From NCBI GenBank assembly GCA_035948135.1, contig DASZJL010000223.1, positions 5,253 to 69,252 of the forward strand: 64,000 bases of DNA, read 5' to 3'. This stretch comes from CADDZP01 sp035948135 (GTDB lineage Bacteria; Actinomycetota; Acidimicrobiia; Acidimicrobiales; AC-14). Below are positions 1-7,605 of this stretch, piece by piece; the first letter of the stretch is position 1; each line of letters starts with the position of its first letter. The position numbers and the translations under genes were made by a program. Under the pieces are notes generated by a model. It saw only the letters and a list, made by a program, of their open reading frames with translations. It had not been told where the DNA came from and ran no database searches.

Positions 1-1
1 C

Positions 2-1264
2 ATCGACCTGTCCGATCTCACGTTCTGGGCCCGGCCCCTCGAGGAGCGCGAAGGTGCGTTCAAAGCGCTCCGCGACGAGCGGCCCCTCGCGTGGATGCCA
101 CCGCCGCAGATCGTGATGCCGTCCGCGATCGACCTGCCCGAGCTCACCGGCTACTACGCCGTGACTCGCCACGCCGACGTGCTCGAGGCCAGCCGCCAGC
201 CGGATCTGTTCTGCTCCGGCAAAGGAGCCACTAGCCAGCTCGACATGCCCGAGGTGTTCCTCGAGTTCTTCGGGTCGATGATCAACCTCGACGACCCTCG
301 GCACGCCCGGCTGCGGCGCATCGTCTCCACGGCATTCACGCCGAAGATGATCAAGACGTTCGAGGATCAGGTGCAGGTGGCGGCTGACCAGATCGTCGAT
401 GCCGTCATCGACAAGGGCGAGTGCGACTTCGTCACCGAGGTTGCGGCCCGGCTGCCGCTGAAGATCATTTGCGACATGATGGGCATCGCCGAGTCCGACT
501 ACGACTTCGTGTTCACGCGGTCCAACGTCATCCTCGGCGCGACCGACCCCGAGTACGTCCCCGAGGGCGGCGACATCGCAGTGGCGCTCCTGACTGCAGG
601 CGCGGAGCTTTCCCAGCTGGTGACCGAGCTCGGCCAGCAGCGCATGAAGGAGCCCACCGACGACCTCACGTCTGCCCTTGTGACCGCCAACGTCGACGGC
701 GAGCAACTGACCGAGTCGGAACTGGCGTCGTTCTTCATCCTCTTGGTCGTGGCCGGCAACGAGACCACCCGCAATGCCATCAGCCACGGCATGAAGCTGC
801 TCACCGACAACCCCGACCAGCGCAAGACATGGCTCGACGACTTCGAGGCCGTGGCGCCCACGGCTGTCGAGGAGATCGTGCGGGTGGCGTCGCCGGTGAT
901 CTTCATGCGCCGCACCGCCACCCAGGACACGACGCTCGGCGGCCACTCCCTCGAGGAGGGCGACAAGCTCATGCTCTACTACTGGTCGGCCAACCGCGAC
1001 GCTGCCGTGTTCGACGACCCCTTCCGGTTCGATGTCCGGCGCGAGCCCAACCCCCACGTCGGCTTCGGCGGTCCCGGCCCACACTTCTGCCTCGGCGCCC
1101 ACCTGGCCCGCCGCGAGATCACGGTCATGTTCCGTGAGCTGTTCCGACGCATCCCCGACATAGAGGTGTCAGGCGAGCCGTCGCGTCTGCTCTCGGGCTT
1201 CATCAATGGCATCAAGCACCTGCCGGTCACGTTCACGCCGGGTGGCTCTGCGCATTCGAACTGA
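2..1264 (+). CDS. Cytochrome P450, CYP124-like (5' end outside window)
   Basis: Heme monooxygenase, probably a soluble lipid or methyl-branched-chain hydroxylase. The frame is open from base 2, so the start lies before the window; 420 residues are visible. Landmarks are the I-helix AGNETTR near visible residue 250, the ExxR helix (EIVR) near 290 and the heme-ligand loop FGGPGPHFCLG with its cysteine near 363. The C-terminal pattern (CLGAHLARREI, then GFINGIKHLPVTF) resembles mycobacterial CYP124 and CYP125 more than other families I know; CYP124 is the closer match. An internal ATG at 95 would remove the N-terminal region and is not the real start. No redox partner gene is visible nearby. The P450 assignment is firm; the subfamily is an inference. 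Confidence 0.92.
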   Translation: MDLSDLTFWARPLEEREGAFKALRDERPLAWMPPPQIVMPSAIDLPELTGYYAVTRHADVLEASRQPDLFCSGKGATSQLDMPEVFLEFFGSMINLDDPRHARLRRIVSTAFTPKMIKTFEDQVQVAADQIVDAVIDKGECDFVTEVAARLPLKIICDMMGIAESDYDFVFTRSNVILGATDPEYVPEGGDIAVALLTAGAELSQLVTELGQQRMKEPTDDLTSALVTANVDGEQLTESELASFFILLVVAGNETTRNAISHGMKLLTDNPDQRKTWLDDFEAVAPTAVEEIVRVASPVIFMRRTATQDTTLGGHSLEEGDKLMLYYWSANRDAAVFDDPFRFDVRREPNPHVGFGGPGPHFCLGAHLARREITVMFRELFRRIPDIEVSGEPSRLLSGFINGIKHLPVTFTPGGSAHSN

Positions 1265-1295
1265 CCGAACGGCTTGAACTGATCGGCAGCCGGGT

Positions 1296-2672
1296 ATGAG
1301 CAGGTCAGGGTCTTACGACCCGCACGCCATGCTCGACGCCCGCACAACAGAAGCGTCCCCGCCGGACTCCGCGTCGCCGACGACATCGGGGATCAGCAGC
1401 GTCCCCGGCTCGGCGTCGTCGACGCCGCCGATGAAGCGCCAACGGGAACGCGAGCGCCAGCTACGCAAGATGAAGCACCGCGCCACCGGGATGTTGGTGG
1501 TCATGACGGTGTTCTTCGTCCTCATCACCGTGTTGACCGATGGCACCGGGGTCTGGGGCTACCTGCAAGCCCTGGCCGAGGCGTCGATGGTCGGTGGGCT
1601 CGCCGATTGGTTCGCGGTCACGGCCCTCTTCCGTCACCCGCTCGGGATACCGATCCCCCACACCGCGGTCATCGTCGAGCGCAAGGACGAGTTCGGACGC
1701 ACCCTCGGCGAGTTCGTACAGGAGAACTTCTTGAGCGCCGACGTCATCACCGAGCGGGTGCGCAACGCCCACGTCGTCGAGCGGGCGGCCGAGTGGCTGT
1801 CCGACGACGCCAACGCCGCCCAGCTGTCCGGTCACGCCGCCGACCTGGCCGTCGGTCTCGCCGATCTCGTCAACGACGAGGACGTGCACCGGCTGGTCGA
1901 CGAGGAGCTGGCGGCCGCGGTGGAGCGGCTGCCCTTGGCGTCGATGGCCGGGCGGGGTCTCCAGATGATGACGGCGGAGAACCGGCATCACGAGCTTTTC
2001 GACGCCATCCTGCGCGGCCTCGAGCACTTCCTCGACGAGAGCCGGGAGACGCTGCGGACCCGCTTCGCCGAGGAGGCGCCGTGGTGGCTGCCCGACGCCG
2101 TCGACGACCGCATCTTCGACCGTCTGTTCGAGGGCGTCTGCCGCCTCCTTCGCGACGTCAACCGCAACCCCAACCACGAGGTGCGCAAGCAGTTCGACAC
2201 GTGGGTGACGTCGCTCATCGACCGCCTCGAGCACTCCCCCGAGATGCAGGAGCGCGTCGACGAGCTCAAGCGCGAGGTGCTGGAGCACCCGCAGCTGCGG
2301 GAGTGGTCGGCATCGTTGTGGGGCGAAGTGAAGGACACCCTCCGGGAACAGGCGGCCGATCCCGACTCTGAGCTGCGGGCGCGCATCGCCGACGCCGTCC
2401 AAGCCCTGGGGCGCCGCCTCTGCGAGGACGAGGGCCTGCGGAAGAAGGCCGAGCAGATGATCGTGGACGGCGTCGCCTACCTCGCCGAGCACTTCCACGA
2501 CGAGCTCGCCGAGCTCATCAGCGGCACCGTCGAGCGCTGGGACGCCAGCGAGACGTCCGAGAAGCTCGAGCTCCTCCTGGGCCGTGACCTGCAGTGGATC
2601 CGCATCAACGGCACCGTCGTCGGCGGCCTCGCCGGCCTCGTGATCCACGCCGTCGCCCAGGCCCTCCACTAA
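1296..2672 (+). CDS. DUF445 family membrane protein
   Basis: A 458-residue protein of the DUF445 family, whose function is unknown. A charged N-terminal region of about 65 residues leads into a membrane segment (MLVVMTVFFVLITVL). The family-typical stretch follows (EASMVGGLADWFAVTALFR, then HPLGIPIPHTAVI and a KDEFGRTLGEFV segment). A long acidic, helical middle and a C-terminal hydrophobic segment (TVVGGLAGLVIHAVAQ) complete it. This suggests membrane anchors at both ends with a large coiled domain between. It begins 31 bases after the P450 and may be co-transcribed. The family call rests on the conserved GGLADWFAVTALFRHPLG block. Its stop is followed within 10 bases by a strong palindromic hairpin. 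Confidence 0.85.
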   Translation: MSRSGSYDPHAMLDARTTEASPPDSASPTTSGISSVPGSASSTPPMKRQRERERQLRKMKHRATGMLVVMTVFFVLITVLTDGTGVWGYLQALAEASMVGGLADWFAVTALFRHPLGIPIPHTAVIVERKDEFGRTLGEFVQENFLSADVITERVRNAHVVERAAEWLSDDANAAQLSGHAADLAVGLADLVNDEDVHRLVDEELAAAVERLPLASMAGRGLQMMTAENRHHELFDAILRGLEHFLDESRETLRTRFAEEAPWWLPDAVDDRIFDRLFEGVCRLLRDVNRNPNHEVRKQFDTWVTSLIDRLEHSPEMQERVDELKREVLEHPQLREWSASLWGEVKDTLREQAADPDSELRARIADAVQALGRRLCEDEGLRKKAEQMIVDGVAYLAEHFHDELAELISGTVERWDASETSEKLELLLGRDLQWIRINGTVVGGLAGLVIHAVAQALH

Positions 2673-2679
2673 CTCATCT

Positions 2680-2733
2680 GCATTCTGAGGGTGGATGTCT
2701 GGCCGGGAGGCCCGACATCCACCCTCAGAACGC
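2680..2733. repeat. Palindromic element copy A, possible terminator
   Basis: The arms at 2683-2699 and 2714-2730 are a perfect 17-bp inverted repeat (TTCTGAGGGTGGATGTC and its complement). The stem extends with one wobble to GC at the outer end, and the 14-base loop itself contains GGCC/GGCC. It starts 8 bases after the DUF445 stop. There is no T-run. A second element with the same outer arm lies at 34188-34239, so this is a dispersed repeat that may act as a terminator. Confidence 0.8.
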
Positions 2734-2818
2734 AATGGGGGCAAGAGGTCCTACGACGATCGACCCATTTACCTCGGGGTGTGACGCTGCCGACACTCGA
2801 ACGATCAAGTGGAGTGAC

Positions 2819-3370
2819 GTGGCGTTCGAGGACAGCAGCGATCTCGTGGTGCGGGCCCGTGGGGCCGACCGAGACGCGTGGGAAGCGCTGTACCGGCGCG
2901 CCTACCCCCGGCTCCTCGCCTACGCCATGCGCCGCCTGGACGCCGACGGGGCGAGGGACGCCGTGAGCGAAACCATGGCCCGCGCCGTCGCCAATATCGG
3001 CCGATATCGCCAGGTTCCGGGCAGCGGTGGGTTTGACGGCTGGCTCTTCGGCATCTGCCGCCACGTGGTCCTCGACGCCCAGCGGGCCGCCGGTCGCCGC
3101 GGCTACGGCCCGCCGCCCGACACCGTGAGCCACGTCGATCCGGCCGAGGGCCTGGTGTCGGCCGAGGAAGCCGACGCGGTCCGCCGGGCGTTCGCCCTCT
3201 TGTCCGACGACGACCGCGAGCTGCTCGAACTTCGGGTGGTGGCCGGCCTGTCGGCTGAGGAGACCGCTGCTGCGCTGGGGCGCCGCGCTGGCGCGGTGCG
3301 CATGGCCCAGTCCCGGGCCCTGAGCAAGCTGCGCCGGTTCCTGAGTGAGGTCGAGGGGGTGTCCGCGTGA
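2819..3370 (+). CDS. ECF-type RNA polymerase sigma factor
   Basis: A 183-residue sigma-70 family factor of the ECF group. Region 2 covers roughly residues 12-75 (DAWEALYRRAYPRLLAYAM, then RDAVSETMARAV and the tryptophan of GFDGWLFGICRHVV). Region 4 is near the C terminus (LLSDDDRELLELRVVAGLS, then AALGRRAGAVRMAQSRAL), a classic helix-turn-helix. I chose the GTG at 2819 because GGAG lies just upstream and the protein then has a normal ECF length; the frame is open far upstream through the palindromic repeat, which is not coding. Its stop overlaps the next gene's GTG (GTGA), so the two are translationally coupled. Its target promoters are not evident. Confidence 0.88.
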   Translation: MAFEDSSDLVVRARGADRDAWEALYRRAYPRLLAYAMRRLDADGARDAVSETMARAVANIGRYRQVPGSGGFDGWLFGICRHVVLDAQRAAGRRGYGPPPDTVSHVDPAEGLVSAEEADAVRRAFALLSDDDRELLELRVVAGLSAEETAAALGRRAGAVRMAQSRALSKLRRFLSEVEGVSA

Positions 3371-4257
3371 CGACGCGCGACGACGAGCTCCTCGACGTCC
3401 TGGCCACCAGCCTGGGGCCGGCCCCGGACGCCGAGCCGACGTGGGCCGAGGTCTCCCAGCTGCACCGCCTCGTCGACACCGCGGCCGGCCGCGGCCCGCG
3501 TGCTCGCACTCCCCTGTGGCGGATCCGCCGCCCCCTGACCGCGGCGCTGGCCGGCGTCCTCGTCTTCGGCACCGCTTCGGCCGCGGCCGCGCTGTCGGGC
3601 GCAGTGATGCCTCAGCCGGTCCGCGTGGCCGCCCGGGCGGTCGGCCTCCCCGTTGACTCCCCCGACCTGGCCGGCGCCCGGGCCGCCCTCGCCCGCCTCC
3701 GCGATGCACTCGACCATCGGCCGCTCGAGCTCGGCGCCATTCGGGCGCTGGCCCAAGACGCCCGCGACCGCGTCGGCCGGCTCTCGGCTGACGACCGCGC
3801 TGACGTCGAGGCCGAGGCCACCTTCCTTCTGGCCCAAGCCGACAACGCACTGGCCCCGCCGCCCGGCCCGCTCGGCGCACCGCCGCCGGAGACGCGCCCG
3901 GCGTCGCCGTCAGGCGCCGCGCCCGCACCGGCATCGCCGAGCGCGGAGCCGGCCGACGACGGCGGCCGCGACCAGCCGACGGCCAACCCCAACCAGTCCG
4001 GCCCCGGCTCCGACGACCACCCCTCCGGCGACGACCAGTCCGGATCCTCGGCCGGGCCCAGCCAGTCGTCAGGCCCGGGTTCTTCCGGTTCGTCGGGCGA
4101 CAACCAGACGGCCACGACCCAGCACGTCGACAACTCCGGGCACGGCGGCTCCGACGGTGGCGGCTCCTCTCATGACGGCGGGGGCTCCTCCCACAACGGT
4201 GGCGGCTCCGCCGGAGGCTCCTCGGGCAGCGGCGACGGCCACTCCGGCCCCGGCTGA
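3367..4257 (+). CDS. Membrane-anchored protein with Ser/Gly-rich tail, candidate anti-sigma partner
   Basis: 296 residues. The cytosolic N-terminal part has about 50 residues and contains the sequence PTWAEVSQL. One transmembrane helix spans about 57-80 (PLTAALAGVLVFGTASAAAAL). An alpha-helical segment to about residue 165 is followed by a long proline-rich and then Ser/Gly/Asp-rich low-complexity tail that should lie outside the membrane. No zinc-binding HxxxCxxC anti-sigma motif is present. The position directly behind an ECF sigma gene with a GTGA overlap, plus the single-TM layout, suggests a sigma regulator or sensor. The alternative is a DUF5667-like surface protein. The function is inferred from context only. 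Confidence 0.65.
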   Translation: MTTRDDELLDVLATSLGPAPDAEPTWAEVSQLHRLVDTAAGRGPRARTPLWRIRRPLTAALAGVLVFGTASAAAALSGAVMPQPVRVAARAVGLPVDSPDLAGARAALARLRDALDHRPLELGAIRALAQDARDRVGRLSADDRADVEAEATFLLAQADNALAPPPGPLGAPPPETRPASPSGAAPAPASPSAEPADDGGRDQPTANPNQSGPGSDDHPSGDDQSGSSAGPSQSSGPGSSGSSGDNQTATTQHVDNSGHGGSDGGGSSHDGGGSSHNGGGSAGGSSGSGDGHSGPG

Positions 4258-4357
4258 TCCCCGCCCCACCCCCTATCGCTGGCGTCTTGGCGCCCAGCGC
4301 ACAGAAGTCAGCAATAGCGAGGCAAGGGCGGCGGCGACCGTTACAGTGGTCGATGTC

Positions 4358-5116
4358 ATGATGGCCACTGAGTACCGGATCGACGAGCTGGCCCGGGAGG
4401 CCGGCACAACGGTGCGCAACGTGCGGGCGTACCAGGACCGCGGGCTGCTCCCGCCGCCCCGCCGGTCGGGCCGCGTCGGCCTGTACACCGACGCCCACCT
4501 CGCGCGCCTGCGCCTGATCGGCCACCTGCTCGAGCGCGGCTACACACTCGGCAACATCGATGAGCTGATCTCGGCCTGGGAGCGCGGCCAGGACATCGGC
4601 GAGCTCCTGGGGCTCGAGGCCGTGCTGGTCCAGCCCTGGTCGGACGAGGAGGCGAGCGAGATCACGTTCGCCGAGCTCACCGAGCTGTTCGGCGACGACC
4701 CGGGTGCCCTGCAGGAAGCGGTGAAGCTGGGCCTGCTCGAGCCCGAAGAGGGCGGCGAGCGCTTCCGCGTCCCGAGTCCCCGTCTCCTGCACGCCGGCGC
4801 CGAGCTGGTCGCGGCCGGGATTCCTCTCGACGCCGTCCTCAACCACGCCCGCCAGCTGGCCCGTGATACCGACCGCATCGCGGCCCGCTTCGTCGAGCTG
4901 GTGGCGGCCAACGTGTTCGAGCCCTACGGCGACCGGCCGTTTCCCGCCGCCGACGTGCCCCGCCTGGCCGAGCTCATGCGCCACCTGCGCCCGCTCGCCC
5001 AGACGACGGTCGACGCCTACCTGGCCCGGGCCATGGAGCAGCGCATGGGCCGCGAGCTGGGCGCCCACTACGACCGCCTCATGGAGCATCTCGGGGAGCA
5101 GACCGCAGCAAGTTGA
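4358..5116 (+). CDS. MerR-family transcriptional regulator
   Basis: 252 residues. The N terminus is a MerR winged helix-turn-helix (YRIDELAREAGTTVRNVRAY, then RGLLPPPRRSGRVGLYTDAHL and a LLERGYTLGNI dimer-helix start). The C-terminal 150 residues are helical and have no metal-binding cysteines, so this is not a mercury or copper type; it is more like the larger actinobacterial MerR/HspR-like proteins. ATG codons at 4358 and 4361 are both possible; neither has a clear ribosome site. The frame stays open upstream to 3653 opposite or across the previous gene, but that part is a shadow. A row of CTTGAGT half-sites starts at its stop codon, suggesting it regulates itself or the next gene. Confidence 0.9.
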   Translation: MMATEYRIDELAREAGTTVRNVRAYQDRGLLPPPRRSGRVGLYTDAHLARLRLIGHLLERGYTLGNIDELISAWERGQDIGELLGLEAVLVQPWSDEEASEITFAELTELFGDDPGALQEAVKLGLLEPEEGGERFRVPSPRLLHAGAELVAAGIPLDAVLNHARQLARDTDRIAARFVELVAANVFEPYGDRPFPAADVPRLAELMRHLRPLAQTTVDAYLARAMEQRMGRELGAHYDRLMEHLGEQTAAS

Positions 5117-5177
5117 GTGTCACTGCAGCTTGAGTGTCACTGCAGCTTGAGTGTCACTGCATCTTGAGTGCCATACG
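5112..5177. repeat. Four 17-bp direct repeats with CTTGAGT half-sites
   Basis: The units start every 17 bases. The TTGAGT cores sit at 5112, 5129, 5146 and 5163 (the first is GTTGAGT, the other three CTTGAGT), and the middle two units are identical (AGCTTGAGTGTCACTGC). The first unit overlaps the stop codon of the MerR gene. CTTGAGT is the half-site of the HspR/HAIR operator (CTTGAGT-N7-ACTCAAG), but here all copies point the same way. A regulator array is the likely role. Confidence 0.75.
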
Positions 5178-5192
5178 TCATGTGGCGCTCGC

Positions 5193-5220
5193 GACTGTGA
5201 CAGTTTAGACTGACACAGTC
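5193..5220. promoter_or_regulatory. Inverted repeat upstream of membrane protein gene
   Basis: GACTGTG at 5193-5199 pairs with CACAGTC at 5214-5220, and CAGT/ACTG pair inside, giving two 12-base arms with one mismatch around TTAG. It lies between the direct-repeat array and the gene at 5274. A -10-like TAGACT (5206-5211) lies within it, so a protein bound here could block transcription. Confidence 0.55.
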
Positions 5221-5273
5221 TTGGGGATCCTTTCGAGAGAGAGCGCCCCACCTCGGCCTACCGGAGGACAGCA

Positions 5274-7148
5274 ATGATGCTTCTCGCCGCTCAGAGCACC
5301 GGCACGACGGCACCGGCACGAGGCGCCCCGCTCTCCGACCTGATCACGCTGACGATCGTCTTCGCCGTGGCCGGGCTGCTGCTGCTGGCCGTCTCCGTCG
5401 GCCACCGACACAAGCGGGTGCACTGGCTGCGCCGGCTCGGCGACTTCTCCGAGCAGGTCAGCGGCCTCCCGCCGTGGGCCGCCCTCCCCAACGTCGTCGG
5501 CGCCGTCAGCCTCATCACCGCCGCCTTCGGCTTCTACTGGGACGTCTCCTGGCACATCGACCGGGGCCGCGATCCCGGGGCGCTGGCCAACCCCGCCCAC
5601 TGGTTCATCATCATCGGCCTGGCCGGCATCGCACTGGCCGGCATCCTCTCGATCGTGCTCGGCGACGAGCGTGCGACGGGCTCATCGCTCCGCTTCGGCC
5701 GCGACTGGAACGTGCCCGTCGGCGGTCTGCTGTTGAGCATCTGCGGCGTCATCGCCCTCGCCGGCTTCCCCCTGGACGACATCTGGCACCGCCTGTTCGG
5801 TCAGGACGTCACCCTGTGGGGACCGACCCACATCCAGATGATCGGCGGGGCGTCATTGGCGACGCTCGCCCTCTGGGTGCTGACCGTCGAAGGCGAGCGA
5901 GCAGCGACAGAGGCCGGTCGGCCGGTGAACCCGAGGACGATGCGCCTCATCCACATCTCGCTCGCCGGCGCCTTCCTCATCGGCATGTCGACGCTGCAGG
6001 CCGAATTCGACTTCGGCGTCCCCCAGTTCAATCAGCTCTTCCACCCGACGATGATCATGCTGGCCGCCGGCATCGCCCTCGTGGCCGCCCGCATCCGCCT
6101 CGGCAAGGGCGGGGCGCTCGCCGCCGTCGGCTTCTTCCTCCTCTTCCGGGGCGTTCTGACGCTGCTCATCGGGCCCATCCTCGGGCGCACCCTCCTGCAC
6201 TTCCCGCTGTACCTGGCGGAGGCAGCGGTCATCGAGCTCGTCGCCCTGCGCGTTCCCGCCCGGCGCGAGCCGCTGACCCTCGGGTTGTGGGCCGGCGTCG
6301 GCATCGGCACCGTGGGCCTGGCCGCCGAGTGGGCGTGGAGCCACGTCTTCATGCCGCTGCCCTGGACCGCGCACCTTCTTCCCCTCGGTGCCGTGGTCGG
6401 CGTCGTCGCCGGCATCTGCGGCGGCGTCATCGGCGCAACGATCGGGCGGGCGCTCAGCCCGCCGGCGGAGGGCAACCTCGTCACCCGCCAGCGCCTCCCA
6501 CGGGGTGCGGCCGCGGCACTGGCGGTGGCTGTCCTCGCCATCTTCGCTCTACCGCTGACGTCCACCGTGCATCCCTACCGCGCCGACCTCGCCATGGATC
6601 CGCCTCTGGGCATCCCCGGCGGCCGCGTACACGTGACACTGCGCATGCACCCCGCCGACGCGGCGCGCAACGCACAGTGGTTCAACGTCACCGCCTGGCA
6701 GGGCGCCCGCACGGGCAATGGCGGCCTCGTCATCAAGGACCTGCACGAGACGAGCCCTGGCGTGTACCAGACCGACGGCACCGTTCCGGTGTTCGGCGAG
6801 TGGAAGGCACTCGTTCGCCTCCACAAGGGCCGCAGCCTGATGGCGCTGCCGATCTACCTCCCGGCCGACCCCGCCATCCCGGCGCCGCAGGTGCCGCCGT
6901 GGCCCAACGTCACGCGCTCGTTCCAGCGCGAGAAGGGCATCCTCCAGCGGGAGTCGGTGGGCGGCCAGGGCCTGCAGCGGCCGGCCTACGCCCTGCTCGG
7001 CGCGCTCGCCTTGGTGTGGGTTGGGTCACTGGGCTGGGGCCTCCGTCGCCTCGAACGTGCACTCCCGCCCGACGTGCGTAGTGACGACCACGGGGTCACG
7101 CCGACCCCCGAGCCTGAGCGCCAGCCGGTTGGCGCCGGGCGCCCTTGA
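5274..7148 (+). CDS. Polytopic membrane protein with YtkA/FixH-like C-terminal domain
   Basis: 624 residues. There are about ten to twelve hydrophobic helices up to residue 440 (for example LITLTIVFAVAGLLLLAVSV near 24-43 and PHAD-free segments such as GAVVGVVAGICGGVIGATI). A soluble domain of about 90 residues follows (GIPGGRVHVTLRMHP, then TSPGVYQTDGTVPVFGEWKAL), which looks like the extracytoplasmic FixH/YtkA beta-sandwich. A last helix near 580 and a charged tail end it. Histidines and acidic residues in the membrane part (FYWDVSWHID, FPLDDIWHRLFG) could bind metal. GGAGG at 5263 supports the ATG at 5274. I do not recognise a named family; a metal or respiratory accessory role is a guess. 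Confidence 0.75.
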   Translation: MMLLAAQSTGTTAPARGAPLSDLITLTIVFAVAGLLLLAVSVGHRHKRVHWLRRLGDFSEQVSGLPPWAALPNVVGAVSLITAAFGFYWDVSWHIDRGRDPGALANPAHWFIIIGLAGIALAGILSIVLGDERATGSSLRFGRDWNVPVGGLLLSICGVIALAGFPLDDIWHRLFGQDVTLWGPTHIQMIGGASLATLALWVLTVEGERAATEAGRPVNPRTMRLIHISLAGAFLIGMSTLQAEFDFGVPQFNQLFHPTMIMLAAGIALVAARIRLGKGGALAAVGFFLLFRGVLTLLIGPILGRTLLHFPLYLAEAAVIELVALRVPARREPLTLGLWAGVGIGTVGLAAEWAWSHVFMPLPWTAHLLPLGAVVGVVAGICGGVIGATIGRALSPPAEGNLVTRQRLPRGAAAALAVAVLAIFALPLTSTVHPYRADLAMDPPLGIPGGRVHVTLRMHPADAARNAQWFNVTAWQGARTGNGGLVIKDLHETSPGVYQTDGTVPVFGEWKALVRLHKGRSLMALPIYLPADPAIPAPQVPPWPNVTRSFQREKGILQRESVGGQGLQRPAYALLGALALVWVGSLGWGLRRLERALPPDVRSDDHGVTPTPEPERQPVGAGRP

Positions 7149-7172
7149 CATCTCGTTCATCAACGTTAAGGT
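7145..7172 (+). promoter_or_regulatory. Sigma-70-like promoter for small gene
   Basis: TTGACA at 7145-7150 and TAAGGT at 7167-7172 are separated by 16 bases. The -35 box overlaps the stop of the preceding gene. Transcription from here would produce a leader of roughly 100 bases before the ATG at 7275. Confidence 0.6.
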
Positions 7173-7205
7173 CGAAGGCGCTTCACCGATCACTGCACGA
7201 ACTGG

Positions 7206-7227
7206 GGCCCCTGAACGATCAGGGGCC
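7206..7227. terminator. Hairpin in leader, terminator or attenuator
   Basis: GGCCCCTGA (7206-7214) pairs perfectly with TCAGGGGCC (7219-7227) around a 4-base loop. No T-run follows. It lies after the membrane protein gene but downstream of the promoter at 7145, so it may end the first transcript or regulate the second. Confidence 0.55.
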
Positions 7228-7274
7228 TCCCGTTTGGGGCGGCGGCCTCAAGCGTGCGAGAGACGGGAGACGCG

Positions 7275-7478
7275 ATGCCCGAACAAGGGAGGCATCCCCG
7301 CTGGACCACGGGCACCCCAGTGTTGGTCCGCAATCGATTCGACGGCGCCTGGGTCGGCGGCTTCGAGCTGACCGACGCCAAGGATCAGAGCTACGAGGTC
7401 AGACGCCGCTCCGACCGCGTCGTCCTCCCCGCGCGTTTCGACGAGTCAGAACTTCGCCCCGAGGGCGAGACCTCCTAG
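7275..7478 (+). CDS. Small hypothetical protein
   Basis: 67 residues with no transmembrane helix. The segment GTPVLVRNRFDGAWVGGFEL followed by YEVRRRSDRVVLPARF looks like a compact beta-barrel (SH3/Tudor-like fold), which is only an impression. GGGAG at 7265-7269 supports the ATG at 7275; an upstream in-frame ATG at 7254 would add seven residues and has no ribosome site. It has its own promoter-like sequence and lies convergent to the Rpf-like gene. Base composition and codon use match a real gene. Function unknown. Confidence 0.6.
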   Translation: MPEQGRHPRWTTGTPVLVRNRFDGAWVGGFELTDAKDQSYEVRRRSDRVVLPARFDESELRPEGETS

Positions 7479-7538
7479 CGCTCCCCCGCCAGGCCGCTCG
7501 CGGCCATCAGCGGCCAGTCGCCTGCGGCGAGTAGTCGT

Positions 7539-7553
7539 GCCGCCTTCGGCGGC
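7539..7553. terminator. GC-rich hairpin between convergent genes
   Basis: GCCGCC and GGCGGC enclose a TTC loop. It lies between the small + strand gene and the - strand Rpf-like gene and could serve as a terminator for the + strand transcript. Confidence 0.45.
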
Positions 7554-7564
7554 GCTGATTCCCC

Positions 7565-7605
7565 GGCCGTAACGGCGCCGGCTTCGCCTGACGCCGTCAA
7601 CGGCC
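7565..7605 (-). terminator. Terminator stem spanning the stop codon of Rpf-like gene 1
   Basis: Read on the - strand, GGCCGT...ACGGCC forms the outer stem, ACGGCG...CGCCGT the middle stem and GGC-GAA-GCC the tip. The stop codon (7597-7599) and the last codons are inside the stem. The same arrangement follows the paralogue at 28791-28830. Confidence 0.65.

Noticed and set aside
3653..4357. N-terminal extension of the MerR gene through the anti-sigma-like gene
   Set aside because: The frame is open but overlaps the Ser/Gly-rich gene and reads as Pro/Thr/Arg repeats; the MerR domain begins right after the ATG at 4358.
2669..5089. A long open frame of about 800 codons on the - strand
   Set aside because: It lies antisense to the sigma factor, its partner and the MerR gene, has highly biased low-complexity Arg/Gly/Pro content and no family match; typical high-GC shadow.
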